Source: a bacterium
GTDB lineage: Bacteria > Bacillota > Clostridia > Oscillospirales > Oscillospiraceae
Assembly (NCBI GenBank): GCA_004560305.1
Contig: SFVI01000004.1
Location: 18,504-82,503, forward strand
Reading direction: 5' to 3'
Length of the DNA: 64,000 bases
This document shows positions 31,480 through 39,541 of the stretch, piece after piece. Both the position numbers and the translations under genes were made by a program. The notes under the pieces were generated by a model. That model saw only the letters and a program-made list of their open reading frames with translations, searched no databases and was not told the origin of the DNA. Each line of letters opens with the position of its first letter. The stretch's first letter is position 1.

Positions 31480-32835
31480 ATGCGCAAAACCTACAGGCTC
31501 TTGGCGTGCCTGCTGCTCTGCGCCCTGCTGCTGCCCGGCAGCCTGGCCTGGGCCACCGGGGACAGTGCTGACCCCGGCAGCGACACAGAAACATCTCTGG
31601 CCAGCCCCACAGACCCCAACAGCATCATTGACAGCACCGTCCTCAACTCCAAGATCCAGAAGGTCCTGGATGAGCAGAGCATTGACCCCAAGCAGATCAG
31701 CGTGGGCTACTATTACTCCGCCACCGGGGACAGCTGGTACTTTAACGGCGATAAATGGTTCTATCCTGCCAGCATGTACAAGGTGCCACTGGTGATGCTG
31801 CTGGCGGAGAAGGTATATAATGGGGAGCTGAGCCAGGACAGCCAGGTCTATGACGGCGTCGTGGCCGACATTGAGGAGCACATCCTCACCTATTCCAACA
31901 ACGACTGGGCCCATGCCATCCGCAAGTATCTGGGCGGGGACGACAAATGGCGGGAGGACGCCAAAAAATACGCCCAGCTGAAGGAAGAAGATTACGACCC
32001 GGACTACCTGGACTATTGCTATTTCAGCAACCGCTACATGACCCAGGTCATGACCACCCTGTACACCCAGAGAGAGCGCTTCCCCAACGTGGTGGAGTGC
32101 CTCCTGAATGCCCAGCCGGAGGGCTATTACCGGCAGACCCTGGGGGAGCAGTATGAGATCGCCCAGAAATACGGCAGCTTTGAGGACAGCCGGGGCGTGA
32201 AGTTCAACCACTGCACCGCCATTATCTACACCCCCAACCCCATTGTGGTTACGGTGATGACCAGCAATGTGAGACGGTATGAGACGGTCATTGCCCAGAT
32301 CGGTAAGATCCTGGCAGACTACAGCCTCCAGCTGGACCCCCAGGTGGAGAGTCACAAGCAGGCCCTGGAGCAGGCGGCTCTGGAGGAAGAGCAGCGCCGG
32401 CAGGAGGAAGAAGCGGAGGCCCAGCGCCAGCGGGAGGAACAGCAGCGCCTGGCTCAGGAGGCCGAAGCCCAGCGTCAGGCCCAGGCAAAGAAGGATGCTG
32501 CCGCCCAGAAACGGAAAGAGATTACAAGCTACGCCGTGAAGATCGCTGCGGCCCTGGCGGTGCTGGCGGTACTGGTGCTGCTGGTACTGTTCCAGCTGCG
32601 GCGTCTCCGGGCCCAGCGGGAGGAAGACCGCCGGTATCAGGCGCAGCGCCGCCGCTATGATTCCGACGCCTATGACGACGCACCCTACGACGAGCCTTAC
32701 GAGGAAGCCTATGAGGAGCGGCCCCCTGTCCGCAGGGTCTCCCGCTATGAGGAGCCGGAGCGCCGCAGCCAGCGCGCCCCTGAGCGCCGGGGCAGGCAGT
32801 CCGGCCGCCGCGGGGACTATACACCCAAACACTGA
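31480..32835 (+). CDS. Membrane-anchored serine hydrolase (class A beta-lactamase-like)
   Basis: 451 residues. Signal peptide (1-26, ACLLLCALLLPGSLAWA). The extracellular domain (about 55-290) has the active-site SxxK as PASMYKVPL (Ser98, Lys101) and SxN as YSNNDWA (139-141), but the third KTG box is not recognisable; the aligned stretch reads GVKFNHCTAII. A Glu/Gln/Arg-rich coiled coil (about 295-345) leads to a transmembrane helix (about 347-370) and an 80-residue basic/tyrosine-rich cytoplasmic tail (EERPPVRRVSRYEEPERRS). Cell-wall peptide or lactam binding is likely, but catalytic competence is uncertain. It is followed at 15 bases by a solute-binding lipoprotein gene. Confidence 0.8.
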   Translation: MRKTYRLLACLLLCALLLPGSLAWATGDSADPGSDTETSLASPTDPNSIIDSTVLNSKIQKVLDEQSIDPKQISVGYYYSATGDSWYFNGDKWFYPASMYKVPLVMLLAEKVYNGELSQDSQVYDGVVADIEEHILTYSNNDWAHAIRKYLGGDDKWREDAKKYAQLKEEDYDPDYLDYCYFSNRYMTQVMTTLYTQRERFPNVVECLLNAQPEGYYRQTLGEQYEIAQKYGSFEDSRGVKFNHCTAIIYTPNPIVVTVMTSNVRRYETVIAQIGKILADYSLQLDPQVESHKQALEQAALEEEQRRQEEEAEAQRQREEQQRLAQEAEAQRQAQAKKDAAAQKRKEITSYAVKIAAALAVLAVLVLLVLFQLRRLRAQREEDRRYQAQRRRYDSDAYDDAPYDEPYEEAYEERPPVRRVSRYEEPERRSQRAPERRGRQSGRRGDYTPKH

Positions 32836-32850
32836 AGCAAAGAGGTAAGC

Positions 32851-33654
32851 ATGAAGAGATTCCTGTGTGTGCTGCTGGTGCTGTGCCTGGTTCTGGGGCT
32901 CAGCGCCTGCGGCGGATTCAAATACGGCGTTAAGGAAGTCCAGGTGCTGATGGAGCAGGACTACTCCCTGGCCTTCCGCAACAACGACCCGGTCTACCTG
33001 TATGTGACCGCCGCCATCAGTGTTCTGGCTGCCCAGGGCAAGGTGGATGAACTGAGCCTGAAATGGCTGGGCAGCGCCGACGCCATCAAGTTTGCCAAGC
33101 AGGCCGACGCGCTGGACGCCCTGCCCCCGGCAGAGAAGCGGGTGTTCACCGTGGGCATGGACATCAACTCCTTCCCCCTGGCCTACATCTCCAACGGCGA
33201 GTTCTGGGGTCTGGACGCGGAGCTGGCCCGGGCTGTGGCCGCCCTGCTGGGTTGGGAGCTGAAGTTCCAGGAGATCGAGAAGGAGAACGTGTATATTGAG
33301 CTGTCCTCCGGCAATATCGACTGCGCCTGGGGCGGCGTGGCCCTGGACCCGGCAGAGGTGGAGGCGGGGAAGTATACCCAGTACGGCCCCTATATCCATA
33401 ACGACATCGTTGTCGCCACCCGCAACGGCTCCGCTGTGTGGAACAAGCTGCGGCTCAACGGGCGGAAAATGGTGATGAGCTCCACCCCCGAATCCATGGA
33501 GGCCCTGAACACCGACGAGCGGCTCTCCAAGCGCCTGGGCCAGATCACCCGCCTGGCCGGCGGCACCACCCAGTGCTTTGAGTATCTCTACGCCGGCAAG
33601 TGCGACGTGGTGCTCACCGACAGCACCGCCGTCATGTATTTCAACTGCCATTAA
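32851..33654 (+). CDS. Solute-binding lipoprotein, apparently circularly permuted
   Basis: 267 residues. A type II signal peptide ends in LSAC, with Cys20 as the lipidated residue. Residues 98-267 follow the order of an amino-acid-type solute-binding protein (family 3): FTVGMDINSFPLAYI, GLDAELARAVAALLGW, IELSSGNIDCAWGG, YIHNDIVVATR, FEYLYAGKCDVVLTDSTA. They stop where the C-terminal strand and helices should begin. Those missing elements appear to be at the N-terminus instead: YSLAFRNNDPVYLYVTAAIS and GKVDELSLKWLG (residues 38-74) look like the normal ending of such proteins. No ABC permease or ATPase is adjacent. It may act in sensing and not in transport. Confidence 0.8.
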   Translation: MKRFLCVLLVLCLVLGLSACGGFKYGVKEVQVLMEQDYSLAFRNNDPVYLYVTAAISVLAAQGKVDELSLKWLGSADAIKFAKQADALDALPPAEKRVFTVGMDINSFPLAYISNGEFWGLDAELARAVAALLGWELKFQEIEKENVYIELSSGNIDCAWGGVALDPAEVEAGKYTQYGPYIHNDIVVATRNGSAVWNKLRLNGRKMVMSSTPESMEALNTDERLSKRLGQITRLAGGTTQCFEYLYAGKCDVVLTDSTAVMYFNCH

Positions 33655-33657
33655 AAA

Positions 33658-33698
33658 ACAAAAAAGAAGGAGGCACAGTGTGTCTCCTTCTTTTTTGT
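33658..33698. terminator. Bidirectional terminator
   Basis: 15-bp arms (left arm begins ACAAAAAAGAAGGAG) with an 11-base loop; A-rich left, T-rich right. It separates the plus-strand surface-protein genes from the minus-strand dnaD operon, whose last stop codon overlaps its right edge. Confidence 0.9.
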
Positions 33699-34723
33699 TA
33701 CCACTTGTTTTCCACTTTTTCCGCGAAGCCGGGGAAGTCCTTCACCTGGATGACCCTCCCATCGTCCAGCACGGCCTTGCCGGTGAAGCGGCCGAAAACC
33801 TGGTGCTGGTCGGATTTAATGAGCTTCACGTCGGTGCAGGACGCCCGGTCCAGCACCGGGACAAAGCCCATTTCGAAGCGGCCGTCATCGGAGCTGAAAG
33901 TCCAGGGGGCCATGAAATCCTTCTCCCCGCCGGGGATATGGAACTGCACCTGGCTCAGTTTATGGGCCTTGCCGTTATAAAACAGCATATTCTCGCTGGC
34001 GGCGGCGGTATTGCCAAAGCCGTAGCCGATGTTCCAGCCGAAGGGAACCCCATCCACCTGATAGGAGGCGCTGCCCCAGTACCAGGTGTTGTGATAGGTC
34101 CATACGCCACGGCCCCAGTCCAGCACGGCGAAGCTGTCCGCCGGGTCAAAGACATAGTCCCGCCCGTCATAGCTCACCTGGCCCCTGGCTCGTATACAGT
34201 TGATCTTCTGGTTGAAGTAGAAGTGCCCCGGCTTGTCAAAGGGGGTGCAGATCACCATGCTGTCCTCCGGCCCGTCAAACAGCTCCACCCTGGCATAGAG
34301 GGAGCCGGCCGGACCGAAGTTTTTCATCCGGGCGATCAGAATCCGCTTGCCGTCCCCCTTGTTGATAAAGCGGATGGAGTGGTTTTTCCCGGCGTGGAAT
34401 ACGTCGCCCACGGCGGAGGTCTCCGGCATGTTCAGCTTACCCAGGGGCATGAAGCTCATGGGGCTGTTGGTATGCTCCCAGCCCTCCTCAAAGTTCAGCA
34501 GGGAGATGGAGTCCAGCCCCATATAGCCGTTGTCGTCCACGGTCAGGGCCAGGGCAAAGCGGCCGTTATTGATCAGGTAATAGTCCCACTCCTTAATGCG
34601 CAGCTTGGAGGCTTTGATGTCCGCCCGGCGGTACCGGGGCAGCAGCTTTCTGGCAAAGCCCGGCTCCGTCAGGTTCCCCTGGCTGTCCAGCAGGGGGATG
34701 GCGCGGGTGATCTCATGCTGCAT
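33698..34723 (-). CDS. DUF2804 domain-containing protein
   Basis: 341 residues with no signal peptide or transmembrane segment. Starts MQHEITRAIPLLDSQGNLTEPGFARKLL and contains FDKPGHFYFNQKINC, ADSFAVLDWGRGVWTYHNTWYWGS and FGWNIGYGFGNTAAASENMLFYNG, the characteristic tryptophan/tyrosine-rich stretches of DUF2804. The fold is presumed beta-rich and lipocalin-like; no biochemical role is established to my knowledge. It is the third gene of a minus-strand operon with the DnaD and DnaC-like genes (3-base gap), although a functional link with replication is not evident. Confidence 0.85.
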   Translation of the reverse strand: MQHEITRAIPLLDSQGNLTEPGFARKLLPRYRRADIKASKLRIKEWDYYLINNGRFALALTVDDNGYMGLDSISLLNFEEGWEHTNSPMSFMPLGKLNMPETSAVGDVFHAGKNHSIRFINKGDGKRILIARMKNFGPAGSLYARVELFDGPEDSMVICTPFDKPGHFYFNQKINCIRARGQVSYDGRDYVFDPADSFAVLDWGRGVWTYHNTWYWGSASYQVDGVPFGWNIGYGFGNTAAASENMLFYNGKAHKLSQVQFHIPGGEKDFMAPWTFSSDDGRFEMGFVPVLDRASCTDVKLIKSDQHQVFGRFTGKAVLDDGRVIQVKDFPGFAEKVENKW

Positions 34724-34726
34724 GGT

Positions 34727-35734
34727 TCAGATTCCTTTCCGCATGCGGCGGATGTCTCTCCCCACGAAGGGCAGGGCCGTAAACTCCCCGGCGATGCGGG
34801 AATAGATCTGGGCCGTGTACCGCCGCTGCAATTCCTCGTCATTCAGGTTGGTGCTGATAATGGTTTTCTTGCCGTTTACAAGGCGGGTGTTGATCAGGGT
34901 ATAAAGGGCGCTCTGGGCCATGGGGGTGCTCATCTCGGTGCCCAGATCGTCCAGAATCATCAGGTCGCATTCCTGCATCCGTTTGGTGCGCACTGCCGCG
35001 GCCTCCCCCTCCTCCGTATCCCGGGAGAACTTGGCCCGCTCAAAGCAGTCCAGCGCGGCGGAAGCGGACTCATAACAGACGGAGCAGCCCTTATCCGCCA
35101 CCACCCGGGCGATGCAGGCGGAGAGATAGGTCTTGCCCAGGCCGGTGCCCCCCTGCAGCAGCAGGTTGGGAGAGGCGGGGGAGAAGTTCTCCGCAAAGCG
35201 CTTGCAAGCGGTGTAAACCAGCTCCATGGTCTCCCGGGGCACCACATGCTTCACCGGGTCCAGCTCCGCCGGGTACAGGCTCAGGTCAAATTTCTCAAAG
35301 CGTTCATCCCCCCGGCGCATCAGAGTGCCCAGCTCTTTGGTCAGCTCCTGATTGTACAGCCGGTCCAGGCAGCGGCAGACCCCGCCCTCATACAGCCCGG
35401 TGTCCCTGCACAGGGGGCAGGAATAGATGTCATCCAGATAGTCCGCGCCGAAGCCGGCCTCTGTCAGCAGCTCTGCCCGGCGCATCTGCAGCTCCAGGTT
35501 CCGCTCCTTCAGCTCCCCGATTCGCTCCGCCAGATCATGCCGGCGGCTGATGGTCAGGCGCACCAGCTCAGTCATCTGGCTGCGCAGGGCATTGTCGATC
35601 CGCTCCAGCTCCGGCAGCCGGGCGTAGACCAGACCCCTGCGGCGCTGCTGCTCCGCCTGGTTGGCGGCGCGGATGTTATCCAATTGGTTTCTGGCCTTGG
35701 CCAGCAGCTTCCCGTCGTATGCCATTGCCGCCAC
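34727..35734 (-). CDS. DnaC/DnaI-like helicase-loader ATPase
   Basis: 335 residues. The N-terminal part is helical and carries a cysteine motif (CPLCRDTG...GGVCRCLDRLYNQEL) typical of DnaI/DnaC-type loaders. The AAA+ domain has Walker A GGTGLGKTYLSACIARVV, Walker B DLMILDDLGTEMST, and NTRLVNGKKTIISTNLNDEEL containing sensor 1. It should load the replicative helicase onto DNA at the origin or at restart sites. It lies 3 bases behind the DnaD-domain gene, the partner expected in DnaD-dependent initiation in Firmicutes, which supports the call. Confidence 0.9.
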   Translation of the reverse strand: MAAMAYDGKLLAKARNQLDNIRAANQAEQQRRRGLVYARLPELERIDNALRSQMTELVRLTISRRHDLAERIGELKERNLELQMRRAELLTEAGFGADYLDDIYSCPLCRDTGLYEGGVCRCLDRLYNQELTKELGTLMRRGDERFEKFDLSLYPAELDPVKHVVPRETMELVYTACKRFAENFSPASPNLLLQGGTGLGKTYLSACIARVVADKGCSVCYESASAALDCFERAKFSRDTEEGEAAAVRTKRMQECDLMILDDLGTEMSTPMAQSALYTLINTRLVNGKKTIISTNLNDEELQRRYTAQIYSRIAGEFTALPFVGRDIRRMRKGI

Positions 35735-35737
35735 CCC

Positions 35738-36643
35738 TTACATAGTATTCATGATGGATTTCAGTTTATCCATATCGATGGCTTTTTCCCCGGTCTTGGC
35801 CGGCGGCGGGGCACTCCTGCGGCGGCCGTCCTTTTCCTGGACCTCTGCCGGGGTATGGATGCCCTTTTCGTGCCAGCTCAGCAGGATCTTGTTCATGTAG
35901 CTCCATTTCAGCGCGCCGGTGTTGGTCACCGTCCGGTCATAGGCGATGGCGAGGCAGTCCTCCCCAAAGCCCATGTCCAGCCAGGAGGCAATGTATTTCC
36001 CCTCCGTGGCCGTCAGCTCCCGGCCCTGAATATTCAGCGCCGCCTTGGCCCGGCCGATATCCGCCTGCCGTTCCCGGCTTTGGCGGATGTATTCCTCCGC
36101 CTGTTCCAGGCTCAAAATCTCCCGGTTGGCCCAGACATAGGCCTCCTTCTCAATATAGCGCATGGAGGGCCGCCGGCTTTTGGAGGTGCTGACGCAGTGG
36201 TTCAGCAGCATCAGGATCACCTCCGGCGGCAGGGCCAGATAGTCGTAAATGCCGAAAAGCCGTTTCAGATCGCTGCTGCTGAGCACATGGCCCAGCACTT
36301 TCTGGGCCTCCTGCACCACGGCGGCAAAGCCGGCGTCCTCCCTGGAGCGGCGCACCAGGTCCTCCGTCTCGTATTCCGGCAGCTCCTCCGCCGGTTCCGG
36401 GTGGCGGGGCAGCGGTTCCCGCCCCGCTTCTGCCGGGGCGGAACCGTCAGAGATCAGACCCATCCGCTGCAGCTTTTCATAGGCGGCGGAGACCTCCCCC
36501 AGGGTGCGGCAAAGGTCCCTTGCCGCGCTCTCCAGCTCATCGCTGCCGGTGCGCAGCAGGTAGATATAGAGCAGGGCCACGTCCCCATCATGGGCGGCGA
36601 GGAGCTTGTCCGCTGTGAAATTGTCCATGGGGCAGCACTGCAT
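35738..36643 (-). CDS. dnaD: DnaD-domain replication initiation protein
   Basis: 301 residues. The N-terminal part (MQCCPMDNFTADKLLAAHDGD, DVALLYIYLLRTG) is a winged-helix DDBH1-type domain; the C-terminal DDBH2 domain includes LFGIYDYLALPPEVILMLLNHCVS and YDRTVTNTGALKWSYMNKILLSWHEKGIHT, the YxxxI-type DNA-binding signature. The final IDMDKLKSIMNTM is a short helix. DnaD proteins remodel the origin with DnaA and recruit helicase and loader. The ATG at 36643 has AGAGG 8 bases upstream; an ATG five codons earlier overlaps it. First gene of the dnaD-dnaC-DUF2804 operon, with a consensus promoter. Confidence 0.9.
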   Translation of the reverse strand: MQCCPMDNFTADKLLAAHDGDVALLYIYLLRTGSDELESAARDLCRTLGEVSAAYEKLQRMGLISDGSAPAEAGREPLPRHPEPAEELPEYETEDLVRRSREDAGFAAVVQEAQKVLGHVLSSSDLKRLFGIYDYLALPPEVILMLLNHCVSTSKSRRPSMRYIEKEAYVWANREILSLEQAEEYIRQSRERQADIGRAKAALNIQGRELTATEGKYIASWLDMGFGEDCLAIAYDRTVTNTGALKWSYMNKILLSWHEKGIHTPAEVQEKDGRRRSAPPPAKTGEKAIDMDKLKSIMNTM

Positions 36644-36715
36644 TTTGATACCTCTCATATGAAGGCCGGAACCATCGGCAATAGTGAATATACTATAAAT
36701 TATTGAAACAGGAGT

Positions 36716-36765
36716 ATTATAACATCAATTTCCGCTTGTCGCAATAGGCTTATGTGTGCTATACT
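36716..36765. promoter_or_regulatory. Overlapping divergent promoters (dnaD operon and U32 gene)
   Basis: Minus strand: TTGCGA (36739-36744), 17-bp spacer, TATAAT (36716-36721) for the dnaD operon. Plus strand: TTGTCG (36737-36742), 17-bp spacer, TATACT (36760-36765) for the U32 gene. The two -35 boxes share four base pairs, so polymerase can occupy only one at a time. Confidence 0.75.
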
Positions 36766-36850
36766 ATGCTAGTATCATAGCGAGAATAAGCGAAAAATGG
36801 CCGAGAGGCGGCGGATGGCCGGTTCCTCTTGGCTTAGGAGAGATCGAACA

Positions 36851-38935
36851 ATGCTGGAACTGCTTTCTCCCGCCGGTTCGCCGGAGGCGGTGATCGCCGC
36901 CGTGCAGAACGGGGCGGACGCGATATATATGGGTCTGGGGGACTTCAACGCCCGCCGGGGCGCCAAGAACTTCAGTGAGGAAGATTTTGAAAAGGCCATG
37001 GGCTATTGCCGCATCCGGGGCTGCAAGGTCTATGTGGCGCTGAACACCCTGGTGGCAGACCGGGAGATGGAGTCTGCCGTGGCCGCCGCCCGGCTGGCCT
37101 CCCGCTGCGGGGCGGACGGCGTCATCGTGCAGGATCTGGGCCTGGTGCGGGCCATCCGGCAGGCGCTGCCGGATCTGCCCATCCATGCCAGCACCCAGAT
37201 GAGCATACATAACCTGGCCGGGGTGGAGGCCGCCGCCGAAATGGGCCTGACCCGGGCGGTACTGGCCCGGGAGCTGAGCTTCGAGCAGATCAGGTTCATC
37301 ACCCAGCACGCCTCCATTGAGACGGAGGTTTTCGTCCACGGCGCCCTCTGCTTCTGCCACTCCGGCCAATGCTATATGTCCAGCCTCATCGGCCGCCGCA
37401 GCGGCAACCGGGGCATGTGCGCCCAGCCCTGCCGCATGCAGTACAGCCTGGGGGGCCGGATGGATGACTACCCCATGTCTCTCAAGGACAACTGCCTGGT
37501 GGACCGGCTGCAGGAGCTGGAGGAGGCGGGGGTGGCCTGCGTGAAGATCGAGGGACGCATGAAACGGCCGGAGTATACCGCCATCGTCACCAAAATCTAT
37601 TCCAAGGCCATCAAGGAACAGCGTCAGCCCACCCAGGAGGAGATGATCTCCCTGGAAAAGGCCTTTTCCCGCCAGGGCTTTACCCAGGGCTATTACACCG
37701 GGGACAAGCAGGATATGTTCGGCACCCGTCAGGAGCAGGACAAGGATTCGGAGAAAATGTTCACCCTGGCCCGCCGGGCCTACGCCGAGGGAGAGCTGCG
37801 CCGGGTCCCCGTACATTTTTACACCGTGGCCGAGAAGGGACAGCCCATCAGCGGCATTGCCTTTGATGACGACGGCAACAAGGCCGTAGCCTACGGCGCA
37901 GTGCCGGAGCGGGCCAAGGGCCAGGGGCTTACCGACGCCTATCTGACAGAACAGATGTTCAAAACCGGCGGTACCCCCTACAACGTGGTGGAGAACAAGG
38001 CCAAGGCCCAGCCGGGGCTGTACCTCCCCGCTGCCGAGATCAATGAGCTGCGGCGCAAGCTGGTGTCCGCCCTCAGCGAGAAGCGGGCCGTCCCGCCCCA
38101 GCGGCGGGAGCTGGCCATGCCCCAGAAACCCCAGAATAAAGCCGTGGTCACCGATCCGGCCATGATCTTCCAGGTGCTGACGGAGGATCAGCTGAGCCCG
38201 GAGCTGGCAGCGCTGAAGCCCAAATATATCTATGTTCCCCTGATGGTGATGGCGGACCATTTTGACAAGCTGGCCCCCTTCATCCAGAATGGCGCCGTGC
38301 CGGTGGCGGTGCTGCCCCGGATCATTACCGATAACGAGATCAAGGCCGTTTACAACGCCCTGACCAAGGTCTTTGACCTGGGGGTCAATGAGGCGCTGGT
38401 GGGCAACCTGGGCCACGCCATGCTGGCCCGCCAGGCGGGGATGAAGCTGCGGGGCGACTTTGGCCTGAACTGTTTCAACTCCCTCACCCTGGAAACGTTG
38501 AGCCAGGCTGGCTTTGTCTCCGCCACCGCCTCCTTTGAGCTGCGGCTTGCCCAGATCAAGGACCTGGCCAAGCCCCTGGATACAGAGATGATCATCTACG
38601 GCCGCCTGCCGCTGATGGTCTCCGACCAGTGCATCATCCGTCACAGCGCCGGCCGCTGCAACTGCCAGACCCCCGCCCAGATGTCCGACCGGATGGGCTC
38701 TGTGTTCCCGGTGGTGAAGGAGTTCGGCTGCCGCAACGTGGTCTACAACGCCCACAAGCTCTACCTGGCCGACAAGAAGGAGGATCTGTTCTCCGCCGGC
38801 CTGTGGGGACTGCGGATGGTGTTCACCACCGAGAGCGCACGGGAGTGTGTGGAGGTGGTGCGGGGCCACATGGGTCTCAGCGATTACAAGCCCAACGTGC
38901 TGACCCGGGGCCTCTATTACCGGGGCGTGGACTGA
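36851..38935 (+). CDS. U32-family peptidase-like protein (RNA hydroxylation family)
   Basis: 694 residues. Opens MLELLSPAGSPEAVIAAVQNGADAIYMGLG, the U32 TIM-barrel start; the family signature EVFVHGALCFCHSGQCYMSS carries the cysteines thought to hold an Fe-S cluster, and RRSGNRGMCAQPCRM follows. A second half (from about residue 400) contains a DUF3656-like and further collagenase-type region ending with ADKKEDLFSAGLWGLRMVFTTE. Members such as TrhP and RlhA make 5-hydroxyuridine in tRNA or 5-hydroxycytidine in 23S rRNA using prephenate-pathway products; this long form is closest to the RlhA/YrrO type, not a true protease. AGGAG lies 10 bases before the ATG at 36851. Confidence 0.88.
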   Translation: MLELLSPAGSPEAVIAAVQNGADAIYMGLGDFNARRGAKNFSEEDFEKAMGYCRIRGCKVYVALNTLVADREMESAVAAARLASRCGADGVIVQDLGLVRAIRQALPDLPIHASTQMSIHNLAGVEAAAEMGLTRAVLARELSFEQIRFITQHASIETEVFVHGALCFCHSGQCYMSSLIGRRSGNRGMCAQPCRMQYSLGGRMDDYPMSLKDNCLVDRLQELEEAGVACVKIEGRMKRPEYTAIVTKIYSKAIKEQRQPTQEEMISLEKAFSRQGFTQGYYTGDKQDMFGTRQEQDKDSEKMFTLARRAYAEGELRRVPVHFYTVAEKGQPISGIAFDDDGNKAVAYGAVPERAKGQGLTDAYLTEQMFKTGGTPYNVVENKAKAQPGLYLPAAEINELRRKLVSALSEKRAVPPQRRELAMPQKPQNKAVVTDPAMIFQVLTEDQLSPELAALKPKYIYVPLMVMADHFDKLAPFIQNGAVPVAVLPRIITDNEIKAVYNALTKVFDLGVNEALVGNLGHAMLARQAGMKLRGDFGLNCFNSLTLETLSQAGFVSATASFELRLAQIKDLAKPLDTEMIIYGRLPLMVSDQCIIRHSAGRCNCQTPAQMSDRMGSVFPVVKEFGCRNVVYNAHKLYLADKKEDLFSAGLWGLRMVFTTESARECVEVVRGHMGLSDYKPNVLTRGLYYRGVD

Positions 38936-38968
38936 AAATAAGCAAGAGAACAACGAGGAAAAAGCGCA

Positions 38969-39541
38969 ATGAACATGATCCTGGCCTCCGGCTCTCCCCG
39001 CCGCAAGGAACTTTTGGAGATGCTTGGAGTCAAAAATATGAAGATCATCCCCGCCAAAGGGGAGGAAAAAGCCCCGGAGGGGCTGGAGCCGGGGGAGCTG
39101 GTGAAATGCCTTGCCTCTGCCAAGGGCAGGGAAGTGGCCGCCCTCTGCCCCCCGGAAGATGTGGTCATCGCGGCGGACACCATTGTCTGGCATGAGGGAA
39201 GGGTCTATGGCAAGCCCCATTCCCGGCAGCAGGCGGTGGAGATGCTCCGCAGCCTTTCCGGCAGGGCCCACCAGGTCTACACCGGGGTGTCGGTGATCCA
39301 TGAGGGCAGGGAGCTGCTGGAATATGAGATGAGCCGGGTCAGCTTCCGCTCCCTCAGCGAGGAGGAGATCCAGCGCTATGTGGACACCGGCGAGCCCATG
39401 GATAAGGCTGGGGCCTACGGCGCCCAGGGCAAGGCCGCCCTTTTTGTCCGGGGCATCGAAGGGGACTTTTTTAACGTGATGGGTCTGCCCCTGTGCAGAC
39501 TTGGTGAAATGCTGAAAGAGCAGGGAGTTGGACTTCTTTGA
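38969..39541 (+). CDS. maf: Maf-like nucleoside triphosphate pyrophosphatase
   Basis: 190 residues. N-terminal MILASGSPRRKELLEMLGV is the Maf signature; the catalytic aspartate is in VVIAADTIVWHEG, followed by SGRAHQVYTGVSVI and DKAGAYGAQGKAALFVRGIEGDFFNVMGLPL, which place it in the dTTP/UTP pyrophosphatase (YhdE/Maf) group. It hydrolyses non-canonical or excess nucleotides and its over-production blocks septation in Bacillus. It is adjacent to the mreC-mreD-PBP2 cell-shape genes, a conserved order, with a 4-base overlap into mreC. Confidence 0.94.
   Translation: MNMILASGSPRRKELLEMLGVKNMKIIPAKGEEKAPEGLEPGELVKCLASAKGREVAALCPPEDVVIAADTIVWHEGRVYGKPHSRQQAVEMLRSLSGRAHQVYTGVSVIHEGRELLEYEMSRVSFRSLSEEEIQRYVDTGEPMDKAGAYGAQGKAALFVRGIEGDFFNVMGLPLCRLGEMLKEQGVGLL

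Noticed and set aside
33578..36706. 1042-codon plus-strand open frame
   Set aside because: Antisense shadow of the dnaD-dnaC-DUF2804 operon; composition is non-protein-like and it crosses a terminator.
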